DNA from: JAXMHB01 sp046346965
GTDB lineage: Bacteria; Pseudomonadota; Gammaproteobacteria; Xanthomonadales; SZUA-5
DNA: 64,000 nt
Assembly (NCBI GenBank): GCA_046346965.1
Contig: JAXMHB010000011.1
Coordinates: 92,886 to 156,885, forward strand
Reading direction: 5' to 3'
The notes beneath the pieces are model-generated. The model did no database searches, was not told the DNA's origin, and was given only the letters and a program-made list of their open reading frames with translations. The position numbers and the translations under genes were made by a program. Below are positions 1 to 10,725 of this stretch, piece by piece (the first letter of the stretch is position 1; each line of letters opens with the position of its first letter).

Positions 1-809
1 GTGCCATCAACGCCTTTGCCGCCATGCAGGCCGAACGTGCGGGCTTCCGTGCGCTGTACGTCTCGGGCGCGGGTATCGCCAATGCCAGCTATGGATTGCC
101 GGATCTCGGCATGACCAGCCTCGACAATGTCTGCGAAGACATCCGGCGCATCAGCGGTGCCACGCAGTTGCCGCTGTTGGTGGATGCCGACACCGGCTGG
201 GGCGCGGTGTTCAATATCCAGCGCACCGTCAAGGAGTTCATCCGCTCGGGTGCCGCCGCCTGCCATATCGAGGATCAGGTGCAGGCCAAGCGCTGCGGGC
301 ATCGCCCCGGCAAGGCGGTGGTGGCCAAGGAAGACTTCGCCGATCGGATCAAGGCGGCGGTGGATGGGCGCATCGACGATCAGTTCATGATTGTGGCGCG
401 TACCGATGCGCTGGCGGTGGAAGGCATCGATTCGGCGATCGAGCGCGCGGTGCTGGCGCAAGAGGCCGGTGCCGACGTGATCTTCGCCGAAGCGTGCACC
501 ACGCTGCCGGAATATGAGCGCTTCATTGCCGCCCTGAAGATTCCGGTGCTGGCAAACCTGACGGAATTCGGCAAGACCCCGTATTTCACGGTCGATGAAC
601 TCGGTGCCATCGGCGTGGCGATGATCATCTATCCGCTGTCGGCCTTCCGCGCGATGGCACGTGCGGCCGAGGCGGTGTACGGCGCCATTCGCCAGGATCG
701 CACCCAGCAGGCGGTGGTGGATCGCATGCAGACGCGCATGGAGCTGTACGAGGTGCTCGGCTACCACGCTTACGAGCAGAAGATCGACAGTCTGTTCGGT
801 CGCGGCTAA
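1..809 (+). CDS. prpB: methylisocitrate lyase, 5'-truncated by window edge
   Basis: Partial gene; the reading frame is open from base 3 and the start lies upstream of the window. PrpB splits 2-methylisocitrate into pyruvate and succinate, the last step of the propionate methylcitrate cycle in the cytoplasm. The sequence shows the isocitrate lyase/PEP mutase barrel signatures: VDADTGWG, then HIEDQVQAKRCGHRPGKA, which carries the KRCGHR active-site loop typical of PrpB, and ARTDALAVEG further on. The C-terminal part (PLSAFRAMARAAEAVY, MQTRMELYEVLGYHAYE) also follows PrpB rather than isocitrate lyase AceA. About 268 residues are visible of a usual 290-300. The rest of a prp operon (prpC, acnD) may lie upstream and cannot be seen. 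Confident for family, slightly less for substrate. Confidence 0.9.
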   Translation, partial: AINAFAAMQAERAGFRALYVSGAGIANASYGLPDLGMTSLDNVCEDIRRISGATQLPLLVDADTGWGAVFNIQRTVKEFIRSGAAACHIEDQVQAKRCGHRPGKAVVAKEDFADRIKAAVDGRIDDQFMIVARTDALAVEGIDSAIERAVLAQEAGADVIFAEACTTLPEYERFIAALKIPVLANLTEFGKTPYFTVDELGAIGVAMIIYPLSAFRAMARAAEAVYGAIRQDRTQQAVVDRMQTRMELYEVLGYHAYEQKIDSLFGRG

Positions 810-880
810 GCGCAGGCAGACGCGGCGCACTGCCGCGTTGTGGCATCCTCCGGCGTTCCGTGGGTCTAGGAATGCGAGCG

Positions 881-2944
881 ATGTTGCGGAGCCTGAGTTG
901 TGCGCTGTTGCTGGCGCCCTTGGCGGTACACGCCGAGGTGCGCCCCTTCGATGTCGACGATCTGGTGCGTCTGGAGCGGGTGTCCGACCCGCAGCTGCGC
1001 GCTGACGGCAAGGCCTTGGTCTACACGCTGCGGCAGACCGATTGGGAGGCCAACAAAGGCCTGCAGAGCCTGTGGGAACTGCCGCTGGACCAGCGTGACG
1101 CGGCGCCGCGACGGCTCACCGCCTCGGGTTCCAATGCCATGCATCCGCGCTACGCGCCGGGCGGCAAGCGCTTGTATTTCCTGTCGACCCGCTCGGGCTC
1201 GATGCAGGTGCATGTGCTCGACGGCCCCGGTGAGGCGCGCCCGGTCACTGCCTTGCCGCTGGATGTGGGCGGCTTCCTGATCTCGCCCGACGGTCGCAAG
1301 ATGGCACTGGCGATCGAGGTCTATCCCGAGTGCGGAGCCGACTTCGAATGCACCAAGAAGCGTGCCGCCGCCGACGAGGCCGAGAAGGCCAGCGGCACCT
1401 CGCACGATCGTTTGTTCATTCGCCACTGGGACACCTGGAGTCGCGGCACCCGCGCCCAGTTGTTCGTGTACGACCTCGACGCCGATGGCGCTGTCACCGG
1501 CACACCGCGCTGGGTGACCCAGGGCATCGACGGCGATGCCCCGACCAAGCCATTTGGCGATCTGAGCGAAGTGGCCTTCGCGCCCGATATGCAGTCGCTG
1601 ATCTTCACCGCGCGCATCGCCGGTCAGAGCGAACCCTGGTCCACCAACACCGATTTGTACCAGGTGTCGCTGAGCGGCGAGGTCAAGCCGACCAACCTGA
1701 CGCCGGATCTGCCGGGCTACGACTACACGCCGGTGTACTCGAAGGACGGCAAGAAGCTGTACTGGCGCTCGATGGCACGGGCCGGCTACGAGGCGGATCG
1801 CAATCGCATCCTGGAGCGCGATCTGCAGAGCGGGGCCACCCGCGAGGTCGCGCCCGCCTGGGATCGCTCGCCCGATGGTCTGACGCTGTCGGCCGACGGC
1901 CGCACGCTGTACACCTATGTGGACGATCTGGGCGAGCGCCCGCTGTACGCGGTGGACATCAAGACCGGCAAGGCGACGCGTCTGACCCAGGCGGGAGCGG
2001 TCAGCGGCTTTGCCGTCGGTGCATCGCAGATCTACGTGGTGCTGGACGATCTGGACTCGCCGGCCGACCTCTACGCGCTGCCCCTGCGCGGCGGCGCCGC
2101 CAAGGCGCTGACGCGACACAACGCCGACAGCTTGAAGCAGCTCAGTTTTGGCGCCTACGAGCAGTTCAGCTTCAAGGGCGCCGGCGACGACACCGTCTAT
2201 GGCTGGGTAGTCAAGCCGGTCGGTTACGTCGAGGGCCAGCGCTATCCGATCGCCTTCATCGTGCACGGCGGCCCCCAGGGCAGCATGGGCAACACTTTCC
2301 ATTACCGCTGGAATCCGCAGACCTATGCCGGCAAAGGCTATGCGGCGGTGTTCATCGATTTCCACGGCTCCACCGGCTACGGTCAGGCCTTCACCGACGC
2401 CATCCGCGGCGATTGGGGCGGCAAGCCCCTGGAAGACCTGAAGAAAGGCATGGCGGCGGCGCTGCAGAAATATCCCTTCCTGGATGGCTCGCGCGCCTGC
2501 GCGCTGGGCGCCAGCTACGGCGGCTACATGATGAACTGGATCCTCGGCAACTGGCCGGACGGCTTCAGCTGCGTGATCACCCACGCCGGCATTTTCGACA
2601 ATCGCTTCATGGCCTACACCACCGAGGAACTCTGGTTTGACGAGTGGGAGTTCGAAGGCACCCCCTTCGAGCATCCGCAGAAGTACGAAAAGCACAATCC
2701 GATCAATCACGTGGCGCAGTGGAAGACGCCCACGTTGGTGACTCATGGCATGCTCGATTTCCGCGTTCCCTTCGAGCAGGGCATCGCCGTGTTCACCGCG
2801 CTGCAGCGACGCGGCATCCCCAGCCAGTACCTGTGGTTCCCGGACGAGAACCACTGGATTCTGAAGCCGCACAACTCGGTGCAGTGGCATCGGGCGGTGG
2901 AGGCCTGGATGCAGCGCTGGACGGCGCCGAAGGCCGCAGACTGA
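881..2944 (+). CDS. exported S9-family prolyl oligopeptidase-like peptidase
   Basis: A 687-residue serine peptidase with a signal peptide (MLRSLSCALLLAPLAVHA), an N-terminal beta-propeller of WD-like/TolB repeats (about residues 25-410) and a C-terminal alpha/beta-hydrolase domain. The catalytic triad is visible as Ser545 in GASYGGYM, Asp626 in HGMLDFRVP and His658 in DENHWI; the HGGPQGS oxyanion segment precedes it. It probably cleaves short peptides in the periplasm as a dipeptidyl- or acylaminoacyl-peptidase; the exact specificity cannot be read. The start at 881 follows AGGA nine bases upstream; GTG 860 and ATG 872 are in-frame alternatives. Its TGA overlaps the ATG of the next gene, so the two are probably translationally coupled. 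Confidence 0.88.
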   Translation: MLRSLSCALLLAPLAVHAEVRPFDVDDLVRLERVSDPQLRADGKALVYTLRQTDWEANKGLQSLWELPLDQRDAAPRRLTASGSNAMHPRYAPGGKRLYFLSTRSGSMQVHVLDGPGEARPVTALPLDVGGFLISPDGRKMALAIEVYPECGADFECTKKRAAADEAEKASGTSHDRLFIRHWDTWSRGTRAQLFVYDLDADGAVTGTPRWVTQGIDGDAPTKPFGDLSEVAFAPDMQSLIFTARIAGQSEPWSTNTDLYQVSLSGEVKPTNLTPDLPGYDYTPVYSKDGKKLYWRSMARAGYEADRNRILERDLQSGATREVAPAWDRSPDGLTLSADGRTLYTYVDDLGERPLYAVDIKTGKATRLTQAGAVSGFAVGASQIYVVLDDLDSPADLYALPLRGGAAKALTRHNADSLKQLSFGAYEQFSFKGAGDDTVYGWVVKPVGYVEGQRYPIAFIVHGGPQGSMGNTFHYRWNPQTYAGKGYAAVFIDFHGSTGYGQAFTDAIRGDWGGKPLEDLKKGMAAALQKYPFLDGSRACALGASYGGYMMNWILGNWPDGFSCVITHAGIFDNRFMAYTTEELWFDEWEFEGTPFEHPQKYEKHNPINHVAQWKTPTLVTHGMLDFRVPFEQGIAVFTALQRRGIPSQYLWFPDENHWILKPHNSVQWHRAVEAWMQRWTAPKAAD

Positions 2945-5193
2945 TGCGGCAGGGCACCCGATGGTCGGTGGCGCTGGCTTCGCTGCTGCTGTGGGCGCTG
3001 CCGGCCAGCGCCGCCGAGCCTGATTGGTCGGCGCAGTGGGAGGCATTCTTGAAGCAGGCGGACCTGCGTCAGGTCGCCAGCGCCTATCAGGTCCTGACCG
3101 CCATCGATTCCGACGGCAGCGGCGGCGATGCCGACCGCTGCCTCGAATATGCGGGTGAGCTGCGCGCCGCGCGTGAGGTCAATCCCTTCAGCATCGCGCT
3201 GCAGGCGCAGGCCGAACGTTGCGCCGCGGCATTGGAAGACGCTCGTCTGCGGGCGCAGGAGCACACCCGCAGCGAAGCCCTGCGCGCCTGGTTGCTGGCC
3301 GACGGCCGCGGCGCCAATCCGCAACAACCGATCCCGGTGGCGGCCGAGGCCGATGCCTCGGCGCTGGTGACGTCCTCGGGCTGGACCCCGCTCTACGGTC
3401 GCTACACGGTGGGCGCGAGCAATGGCAGCCTGCCCTTCGTCGCCGTCTACTACGACAAGGCTGCCGGGCAGGAACGCCAACTGCATTTCGACATGCTGTC
3501 GCTGTGGCAGCGCATCGATCGCGAGCATGGCGATCATCAGTACCCGGCCTTTCTGCTGCAGCGGGTGCAGCGCTATCTGGAAGGCGGCGTCGCCGCTGGC
3601 AACGTCGCGGCCGAATTGGCGCAGGTGACCACTCAACTCGGTCGCCAGGAGATCACGCTCGACCAGGCGATCGAGCAAATCCAGGCGCTGGCGCTGGGCG
3701 GCAGCGCTGCAGCCGCCTTCGAACTGCTGCCCTTGTGCCTGATGTCGCAGCAGTCGGCATCCTGCGGCAAGGAGGCGCTGGGACTGGTGCGTGCGCATGC
3801 CGAGCGCGGTCTGGCCGAAGGCATGCTGGTGATGGCGCTGGCGGCGGATCGGCGCATCGACGGCGCCGGTGGTCGGCATGCCCGCGCGCAGTGGCTGGCG
3901 CGCGCACGCGAGCGTCTGGGCACCGGCGTGGCGCTGACCGCCTATGCGCAGTTGGCGATCAGCGTCGAGCCGGGACGTCGTATTGGCGCCGCCGCGGCGG
4001 AGGCGCTGCGCACCGCGGTGCAGGCCGACCACGCGCCGGCGGCGGTGATTCTGGCGCAGTTGATTCGCAGCGAGCGGCTGCGGGCGCGGCGTGGCGAGAG
4101 TCCGGATCGATTGCTGCGGCGCGCGCTGGCGCTGGGATCGGTGCCGGCGCAGACCCAGCTGGGCCTCGATTACTTGCGCAGCCGGCGCTACGACGAGGCC
4201 TGGCCGCTGCTGGAGCGATCGGTTGCCGCGGGCGACGCGTCCGCGATGGCACTGATGGCGATCGGCCTCGACTCCGGCAAGGTGGGCCTGGCGAGCGATC
4301 CGGTGCGCGCCCTGGCGCTGTACCAGCAGGCGGCCGCGCGCGGAAATGCCGGGGCGATGCGCCGACTGGGGCGCGCCTGGCAGCGTGGCGAGCTGGGTTT
4401 GAAGCCCGATATTGGCGAGGCGGAAGCGTGGTTATTGAGCGCCGCGCTGTTTGGCAATGAACGCGCTGCAGTGGAATTGGCCGAGCTGTATTTGAGCGGC
4501 ACCGCAGGCGTGTACGGGCGCCCGGAAGACGGCTATGCCGTGATTGAGAAACTGGCGGCCGACGGGATGCAGCCGGCGCGTTTGCGTCTCGCCATCGCGA
4601 TGTTGCTCGGGCAGGGCGTCAAAGCCAATGTCGAGGCCGCGCTGGCGCTGCTCAGTAAACTGGAGGCCGAAGGCTACGCCGGCGCGGCATTTCGACTGGG
4701 ACAGATCCGCGAGTTTGGCCAGGGCGGGGTGGAAATCGATTTGAGCGAGGCGCGCAAGCATTATGCACGGGCGGCCGAGGCGGGGTCACCCGAGGCGATG
4801 GACTACTACGCGCGCAGTTTGTATGCCGGGCGCGGCGGTGCCGAGGATCGCAAACAGGCGGTGGATTGGTGGCAGCGCGCCACCGACCTCGGACACGCAC
4901 CTGCCATCAACAATCTGGCCTGGATCCGCTGTGCCAGCCGTGAGCCCGGGCTGCGCGACCCGGTGCAGGGCACGCGCCTGATCTCTGAACTGCTCGCGCG
5001 CGCACCCAGCGCCAATCTCGAGGACACGCTGGCGGCCTGCCTTGCCGCCAATGGCCAGTTTGAGCAGGCCATCGCCACCCAGCAGCGGGTGGTCCAGGCA
5101 GCTGAAGCCGATCCGCACACCAGTCAGGGTACGCGCGCGGCCTATCAGGCACGCCTCGCCAGTTACGAGCGCCGCGAAGCCTGGTACGAGTGA
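2944..5193 (+). CDS. exported Sel1-repeat (TPR-like) protein
   Basis: A 749-residue exported protein. A signal peptide (first 23 residues, ending LPASA) is followed by an alpha-helical N-terminal region and then, from about residue 230 to the end, many 36-residue Sel1-type repeats with the pattern A-x-x-x-L-G-x-x-Y/W and A-x-x-Y-x-x-A-A-x-x-G (for example ALYQQAAARGNAGAMRRLG and ARKHYARAAEAGSPEAMDYYA). Sel1 solenoids act as protein-interaction scaffolds in the periplasm or at the envelope; no enzymatic domain is visible. The start codon overlaps the stop of the upstream S9 peptidase (TGATG), which suggests the two proteins are made together and may work on the same process. Function beyond a scaffold is unknown. 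Confidence 0.82.
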   Translation: MRQGTRWSVALASLLLWALPASAAEPDWSAQWEAFLKQADLRQVASAYQVLTAIDSDGSGGDADRCLEYAGELRAAREVNPFSIALQAQAERCAAALEDARLRAQEHTRSEALRAWLLADGRGANPQQPIPVAAEADASALVTSSGWTPLYGRYTVGASNGSLPFVAVYYDKAAGQERQLHFDMLSLWQRIDREHGDHQYPAFLLQRVQRYLEGGVAAGNVAAELAQVTTQLGRQEITLDQAIEQIQALALGGSAAAAFELLPLCLMSQQSASCGKEALGLVRAHAERGLAEGMLVMALAADRRIDGAGGRHARAQWLARARERLGTGVALTAYAQLAISVEPGRRIGAAAAEALRTAVQADHAPAAVILAQLIRSERLRARRGESPDRLLRRALALGSVPAQTQLGLDYLRSRRYDEAWPLLERSVAAGDASAMALMAIGLDSGKVGLASDPVRALALYQQAAARGNAGAMRRLGRAWQRGELGLKPDIGEAEAWLLSAALFGNERAAVELAELYLSGTAGVYGRPEDGYAVIEKLAADGMQPARLRLAIAMLLGQGVKANVEAALALLSKLEAEGYAGAAFRLGQIREFGQGGVEIDLSEARKHYARAAEAGSPEAMDYYARSLYAGRGGAEDRKQAVDWWQRATDLGHAPAINNLAWIRCASREPGLRDPVQGTRLISELLARAPSANLEDTLAACLAANGQFEQAIATQQRVVQAAEADPHTSQGTRAAYQARLASYERREAWYE

Positions 5194-5314
5194 GCCCGCG
5201 TGGTCTGTGGGGCCGCGCATTGACGCTCGCAGGCCAATGCTTGGCGCAGCGGTCCTAACGTCGGCTTGAAGGACCGCAGCACGCTGTGCCTCCACTTGGC
5301 CAGAGGTGTGCGCG

Positions 5315-7189
5315 ATGAATCTGAGACAGTCGGCGGCGTTTGCGTGTCTAGCGTGCTTGGTGTCGGCGGTCGCGATCGGCCAGACGCTGCCCGCTTTCCC
5401 CGGTGCGGAGGGATTCGGCGCCATCGCGACCGGCGGGCGCGGTGGTGCGGTCTTCGAGGTCACCACGCTGGACCCGGATCCGGCCGGTGTACGGCCGGGT
5501 TCGCTCAATCACGCCTTGCGCCAACCGGGGCCGCGCACCATCGTGTTCCGCGTCAGCGGGGTCATCCATGGCATCGCCAATGTTGTGCATGGGGATGTCA
5601 CCATCGCCGGACAAAGCTCGCCGGGCGGCATCATCGTGCGCGGTCTGGTCTGCGACGGGCACTACGAGCGCAACCACTGCGACAACCTGATCGTGCGCCA
5701 TTTGCGCATCCGCCCGGGCTGGAATTTGCCGCTGCCGGCCGGTGGTGAGCGCCTGGACGACGCCCTGCGCTTGGATGGCGTGCATGCGGTGATGGTGGAT
5801 CACGTGACGCTGGCGCACGCCGCCGATGAGGCGCTGCAGATCAGTTGGGCTTCCGATGTCACCATCCAGGATTCCATGCTCGGGGAAACGGTAGGCGCGC
5901 ATGCCGAGCGTGGTGGCGTGTTGCTGAATTACTCGCATCCGGAGCATCCGCAGGATCGCATTGCCTTGATTCGGAATCTGTGGTTCCGCGTCGGCGGGCG
6001 CACGCCGGAAATCAGCTGTGAGGCCAGCAATTACGAGGGTCAGAGCGGTCAGATTGCGAGCTGCCAGCAAACGCCGCTTAACCTGGAACTGGCCAATAAT
6101 CTGTATGTCGATCCCGGTTTTGTGCTCTGGTACAACCGCGACGTCGACCAGAATGCTGCCGCGGGCCCGTATGTCGTGCGTTTGAATGCGGTGGGTAATC
6201 GTTATGTGGTGCGTGGCGGGTTTGCCTACGGCATGTTCCTGTCCGATTTGCTGGCGGTGAGCGCCAATCAGCTGTATCTCAGTGATAATCGGATGTCGAT
6301 TTATCCGAATTACGCTGACTACCAGTTGTTCTACTGCTGCAATGACTATCCGGCGAATGCGCCGAACACCGACACCGGCAGTGCCCAGCGGCGCAGCCTG
6401 CGCCATCCCTATCCGACGGTCAGCTACCGCGCGGGCGATACGCTGGCGGCGACGCTGCCGGCCGCTGCAGGCGCGCTCCCGCACGATCCGCTGGAGCGAC
6501 GCTGGCAGAGCGCCGCGCAAGCCGGTCTGCCGGTCGCCGCCGACTACGGGACGCCGCAGGCAGACGACACGTTCGATCTGGACTTCGCCGCCAGCGCGCC
6601 GCCGGCTGCGCCGGCGGACAGCGATCACGATGGCGTGCCGGACAGCTTCGAGTTGGCGCAGGGGCTGAACCCCGCAGACCCGACCGATCGCAACGGCACC
6701 GGCTTGTCGCTGGCCTGCACTGGCGCCAGCGGTTACACCAATCTTGAGTGTTGGCTGCACCAGCGCGCGCAGGGCAGCGCGCAGAGCGCGGGTCCAATTC
6801 CGATCAGCGGCGCTCAGAGCGGCAGCTGGTACGACCCGGCGCGCAATGGCGAGGGCTTGCTGCTGGAGGTGGGGCGCACCGGGACTCAGCGCACGCTGGT
6901 GGCGAGTTGGTACACCTATCGCGACGGCCGCCAGATGTGGCTGGTCGGCAGCGCGCCTTTGGCCGAGGGCGCAAGCTCGGTGAGCGTGCCGATGGTGGTC
7001 ACGCGCGGCGCCAGCTTCGGGCTCGCGTTTCGCCCAGGCGATGTGGTTGCCGAAGCCTGGGGCACGCTGCAGCTGCGCTTTCCGAGCTGCGGCCAGCTGA
7101 CGATGGACTACGCTCAAAGCGGCGGCGAGTCCGGCACGTTGACCATGCAGCGGATTCTCGACGGCATCGACGGCCTGCGCTGCCCCTGA
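5315..7189 (+). CDS. secreted pectate lyase-like beta-helix protein with C-terminal WYTY domain
   Basis: A 624-residue secreted protein. After a signal peptide the mature N-terminus reads LPAFPGAEGFGAIATGGRGG, the characteristic opening of bacterial polysaccharide lyase family 1 (pectate lyases), followed by the parallel beta-helix; VDHVTLAHAADEALQIS matches the family's v-x-D-H strand. Residues about 430-455 form a calcium-binding-type segment (DSDHDGVPDSFE). The last ~125 residues are a separate domain beginning GSWYDPARNGEG and containing ASWYTYRDGRQMW, which recurs in the DUF4397 protein at 50.1-51.9 kb. Start 5315 follows AGAGG at eight bases. It likely acts on pectin-like or another acidic polysaccharide outside the cell, but catalytic Arg/Ca2+ residues were not verified, so a non-pectin substrate is possible. 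Confidence 0.82.
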   Translation: MNLRQSAAFACLACLVSAVAIGQTLPAFPGAEGFGAIATGGRGGAVFEVTTLDPDPAGVRPGSLNHALRQPGPRTIVFRVSGVIHGIANVVHGDVTIAGQSSPGGIIVRGLVCDGHYERNHCDNLIVRHLRIRPGWNLPLPAGGERLDDALRLDGVHAVMVDHVTLAHAADEALQISWASDVTIQDSMLGETVGAHAERGGVLLNYSHPEHPQDRIALIRNLWFRVGGRTPEISCEASNYEGQSGQIASCQQTPLNLELANNLYVDPGFVLWYNRDVDQNAAAGPYVVRLNAVGNRYVVRGGFAYGMFLSDLLAVSANQLYLSDNRMSIYPNYADYQLFYCCNDYPANAPNTDTGSAQRRSLRHPYPTVSYRAGDTLAATLPAAAGALPHDPLERRWQSAAQAGLPVAADYGTPQADDTFDLDFAASAPPAAPADSDHDGVPDSFELAQGLNPADPTDRNGTGLSLACTGASGYTNLECWLHQRAQGSAQSAGPIPISGAQSGSWYDPARNGEGLLLEVGRTGTQRTLVASWYTYRDGRQMWLVGSAPLAEGASSVSVPMVVTRGASFGLAFRPGDVVAEAWGTLQLRFPSCGQLTMDYAQSGGESGTLTMQRILDGIDGLRCP

Positions 7190-7263
7190 GTCGGCGCCGC
7201 GTCCGGTCCCGTCTCCTGCACTTTGCTGCTACCATCGTCGGCTCTTTTGTCTGAGGGTAGCCC

Positions 7264-8359
<1,096 letters not shown>

Positions 8360-8414
8360 GCCTGAACAGGGAGCCGGCCGGCATCAGGCCGCCGGCCCGA
8401 GGAGACCGTTGGTC

Positions 8415-9935
<1,521 letters not shown>

Positions 9936-10049
9936 TCTCGTCCGTGCCAGGGATTCCCTGAGTCGCCCATAGCTTCCCAGGTGCGTCAACATGTGACGGA
10001 ATTGGCAGCTTGCCTCGGCAAATGTGCGGACGATCACAAAATGCCGGCG

Positions 10050-10065
10050 TGGTATGGGAATTGCT
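10050..10065 (+). promoter_or_regulatory. candidate sigma-54 (RpoN) -24/-12 promoter
   Basis: TGGTATGGGAATTGCT matches the consensus TGGCACG-N4-TTGCW at all but two fixed positions and keeps the obligatory GG-N10-GC spacing. It is oriented toward the PilZ gene and lies in the 332-base gap after lysS. If used, transcription would start near 10077 and give a leader of about 190 bases containing the hairpin at 10110-10145. Confidence 0.6.
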
Positions 10066-10109
10066 TGAGCGCACCTGATCGGACGCTGTATGTCCGGGTA
10101 ACGACGCAT

Positions 10110-10145
10110 CCAGCCCGCATGGAGTAACCTTCCACGGCGGGCTGG
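10110..10145 (+). other. leader hairpin upstream of PilZ gene
   Basis: A perfect 9-bp inverted repeat, CCAGCCCGC (10110-10118) with GCGGGCTGG (10137-10145), encloses an 18-base loop that has its own TGGA/TCCA pairing. It sits between the sigma-54-like promoter and the PilZ start. There is no T-tract, so an intrinsic terminator for lysS is unlikely; a leader RNA structure or protein-binding site is the better guess. Nothing else is visible in the 9936-10267 gap. Confidence 0.45.
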
Positions 10146-10267
10146 ACGCGGGATGAGGCAAGCCTGGCTGTCGAGGTCTCACCGTGAGTGCAGTGCGCGC
10201 CTACGATTCCTTGATTTCGTATGACCGCTTCGTTAGAACTGCCGCCCGGCGGCGCGGGGAAGTCTCC

Positions 10268-10624
10268 ATGGATTCAGCTGAGTCATCGACTCCGAAGGTG
10301 GGCAAGCGGCACCGGCGCATGCCGATCAACTCGGCGGTGCTGATGCTGCGCGGCGACGAGTCCTGGACCTCGGAGTTGATGGACATTTCCGCAACGGGTG
10401 TGCTGGTGCGGCGTCCGTTTGACTGGATCGGGCAGAAGGGCGATCGCTTCGTGCTCGACATGCTGTTTGGCGACGAACTCAACATTCACGTCGAGGCGCG
10501 TGTGGCGCGTGTGGCCGATGATGAAGTCGGCTTCGCCTTCTCGCGCATTCCGCCGGACAAGGAAGCGCCTTTGTGGAATTTGCTCGGCGGTTATGCCGAC
10601 AGCCACGAGGTGTGGACCGACTGA
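10268..10624 (+). CDS. PilZ-domain protein (candidate c-di-GMP receptor)
   Basis: A 118-residue single-domain protein. PilZ domains bind cyclic di-GMP through an RxxxR stretch and a [D/N]xSxxG motif. Here the second motif is clear as DISATG (Asp39, Ser41, Gly44) and the first appears as the basic segment KRHRR (13-17), with Lys instead of Arg in the first position, so binding is plausible but not certain. Start ATG 10268 follows GGGGAAG; an in-frame GTG at 10184 (after GAGG) would add 28 residues. The gene is preceded by a sigma-54-like promoter and ends in a strong bidirectional terminator shared with the convergent acyl-CoA ligase. It is not likely to be part of the lysS transcript only. 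Confidence 0.82.
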   Translation: MDSAESSTPKVGKRHRRMPINSAVLMLRGDESWTSELMDISATGVLVRRPFDWIGQKGDRFVLDMLFGDELNIHVEARVARVADDEVGFAFSRIPPDKEAPLWNLLGGYADSHEVWTD

Positions 10625-10644
10625 GGCCTTGCGACGATTGGATG

Positions 10645-10679
10645 CACGAAAAAGCCGCCTGCGAGGCGGCTTTTTCGTG
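10645..10679 (+). terminator. bidirectional intrinsic terminator
   Basis: A 15-bp perfect stem, CACGAAAAAGCCGCC paired with GGCGGCTTTTTCGTG around the loop TGCGA, has A- and T-tracts on opposite sides. It can end transcription of the PilZ gene from the left and of the acyl-CoA ligase gene from the right. Confidence 0.92.
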
Positions 10680-10725
10680 GGCGACTGCTGGAGCGCGGCG
10701 CGAGTGCGCCGCGCTCCAGCGCCGA

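Noticed and set aside
866..3046. A 726-codon open frame on the minus strand opposite the S9 peptidase, and similar long antisense frames elsewhere
   Set aside because: High GC content makes stop codons rare in shadow frames; composition is Arg/Ala/His-rich with no domains, and the plus-strand gene has clear catalytic motifs.
10110..10145. Intrinsic terminator for lysS
   Set aside because: The stem is good but there is no T-tract and it lies downstream of a sigma-54-like promoter, so a leader structure fits better.
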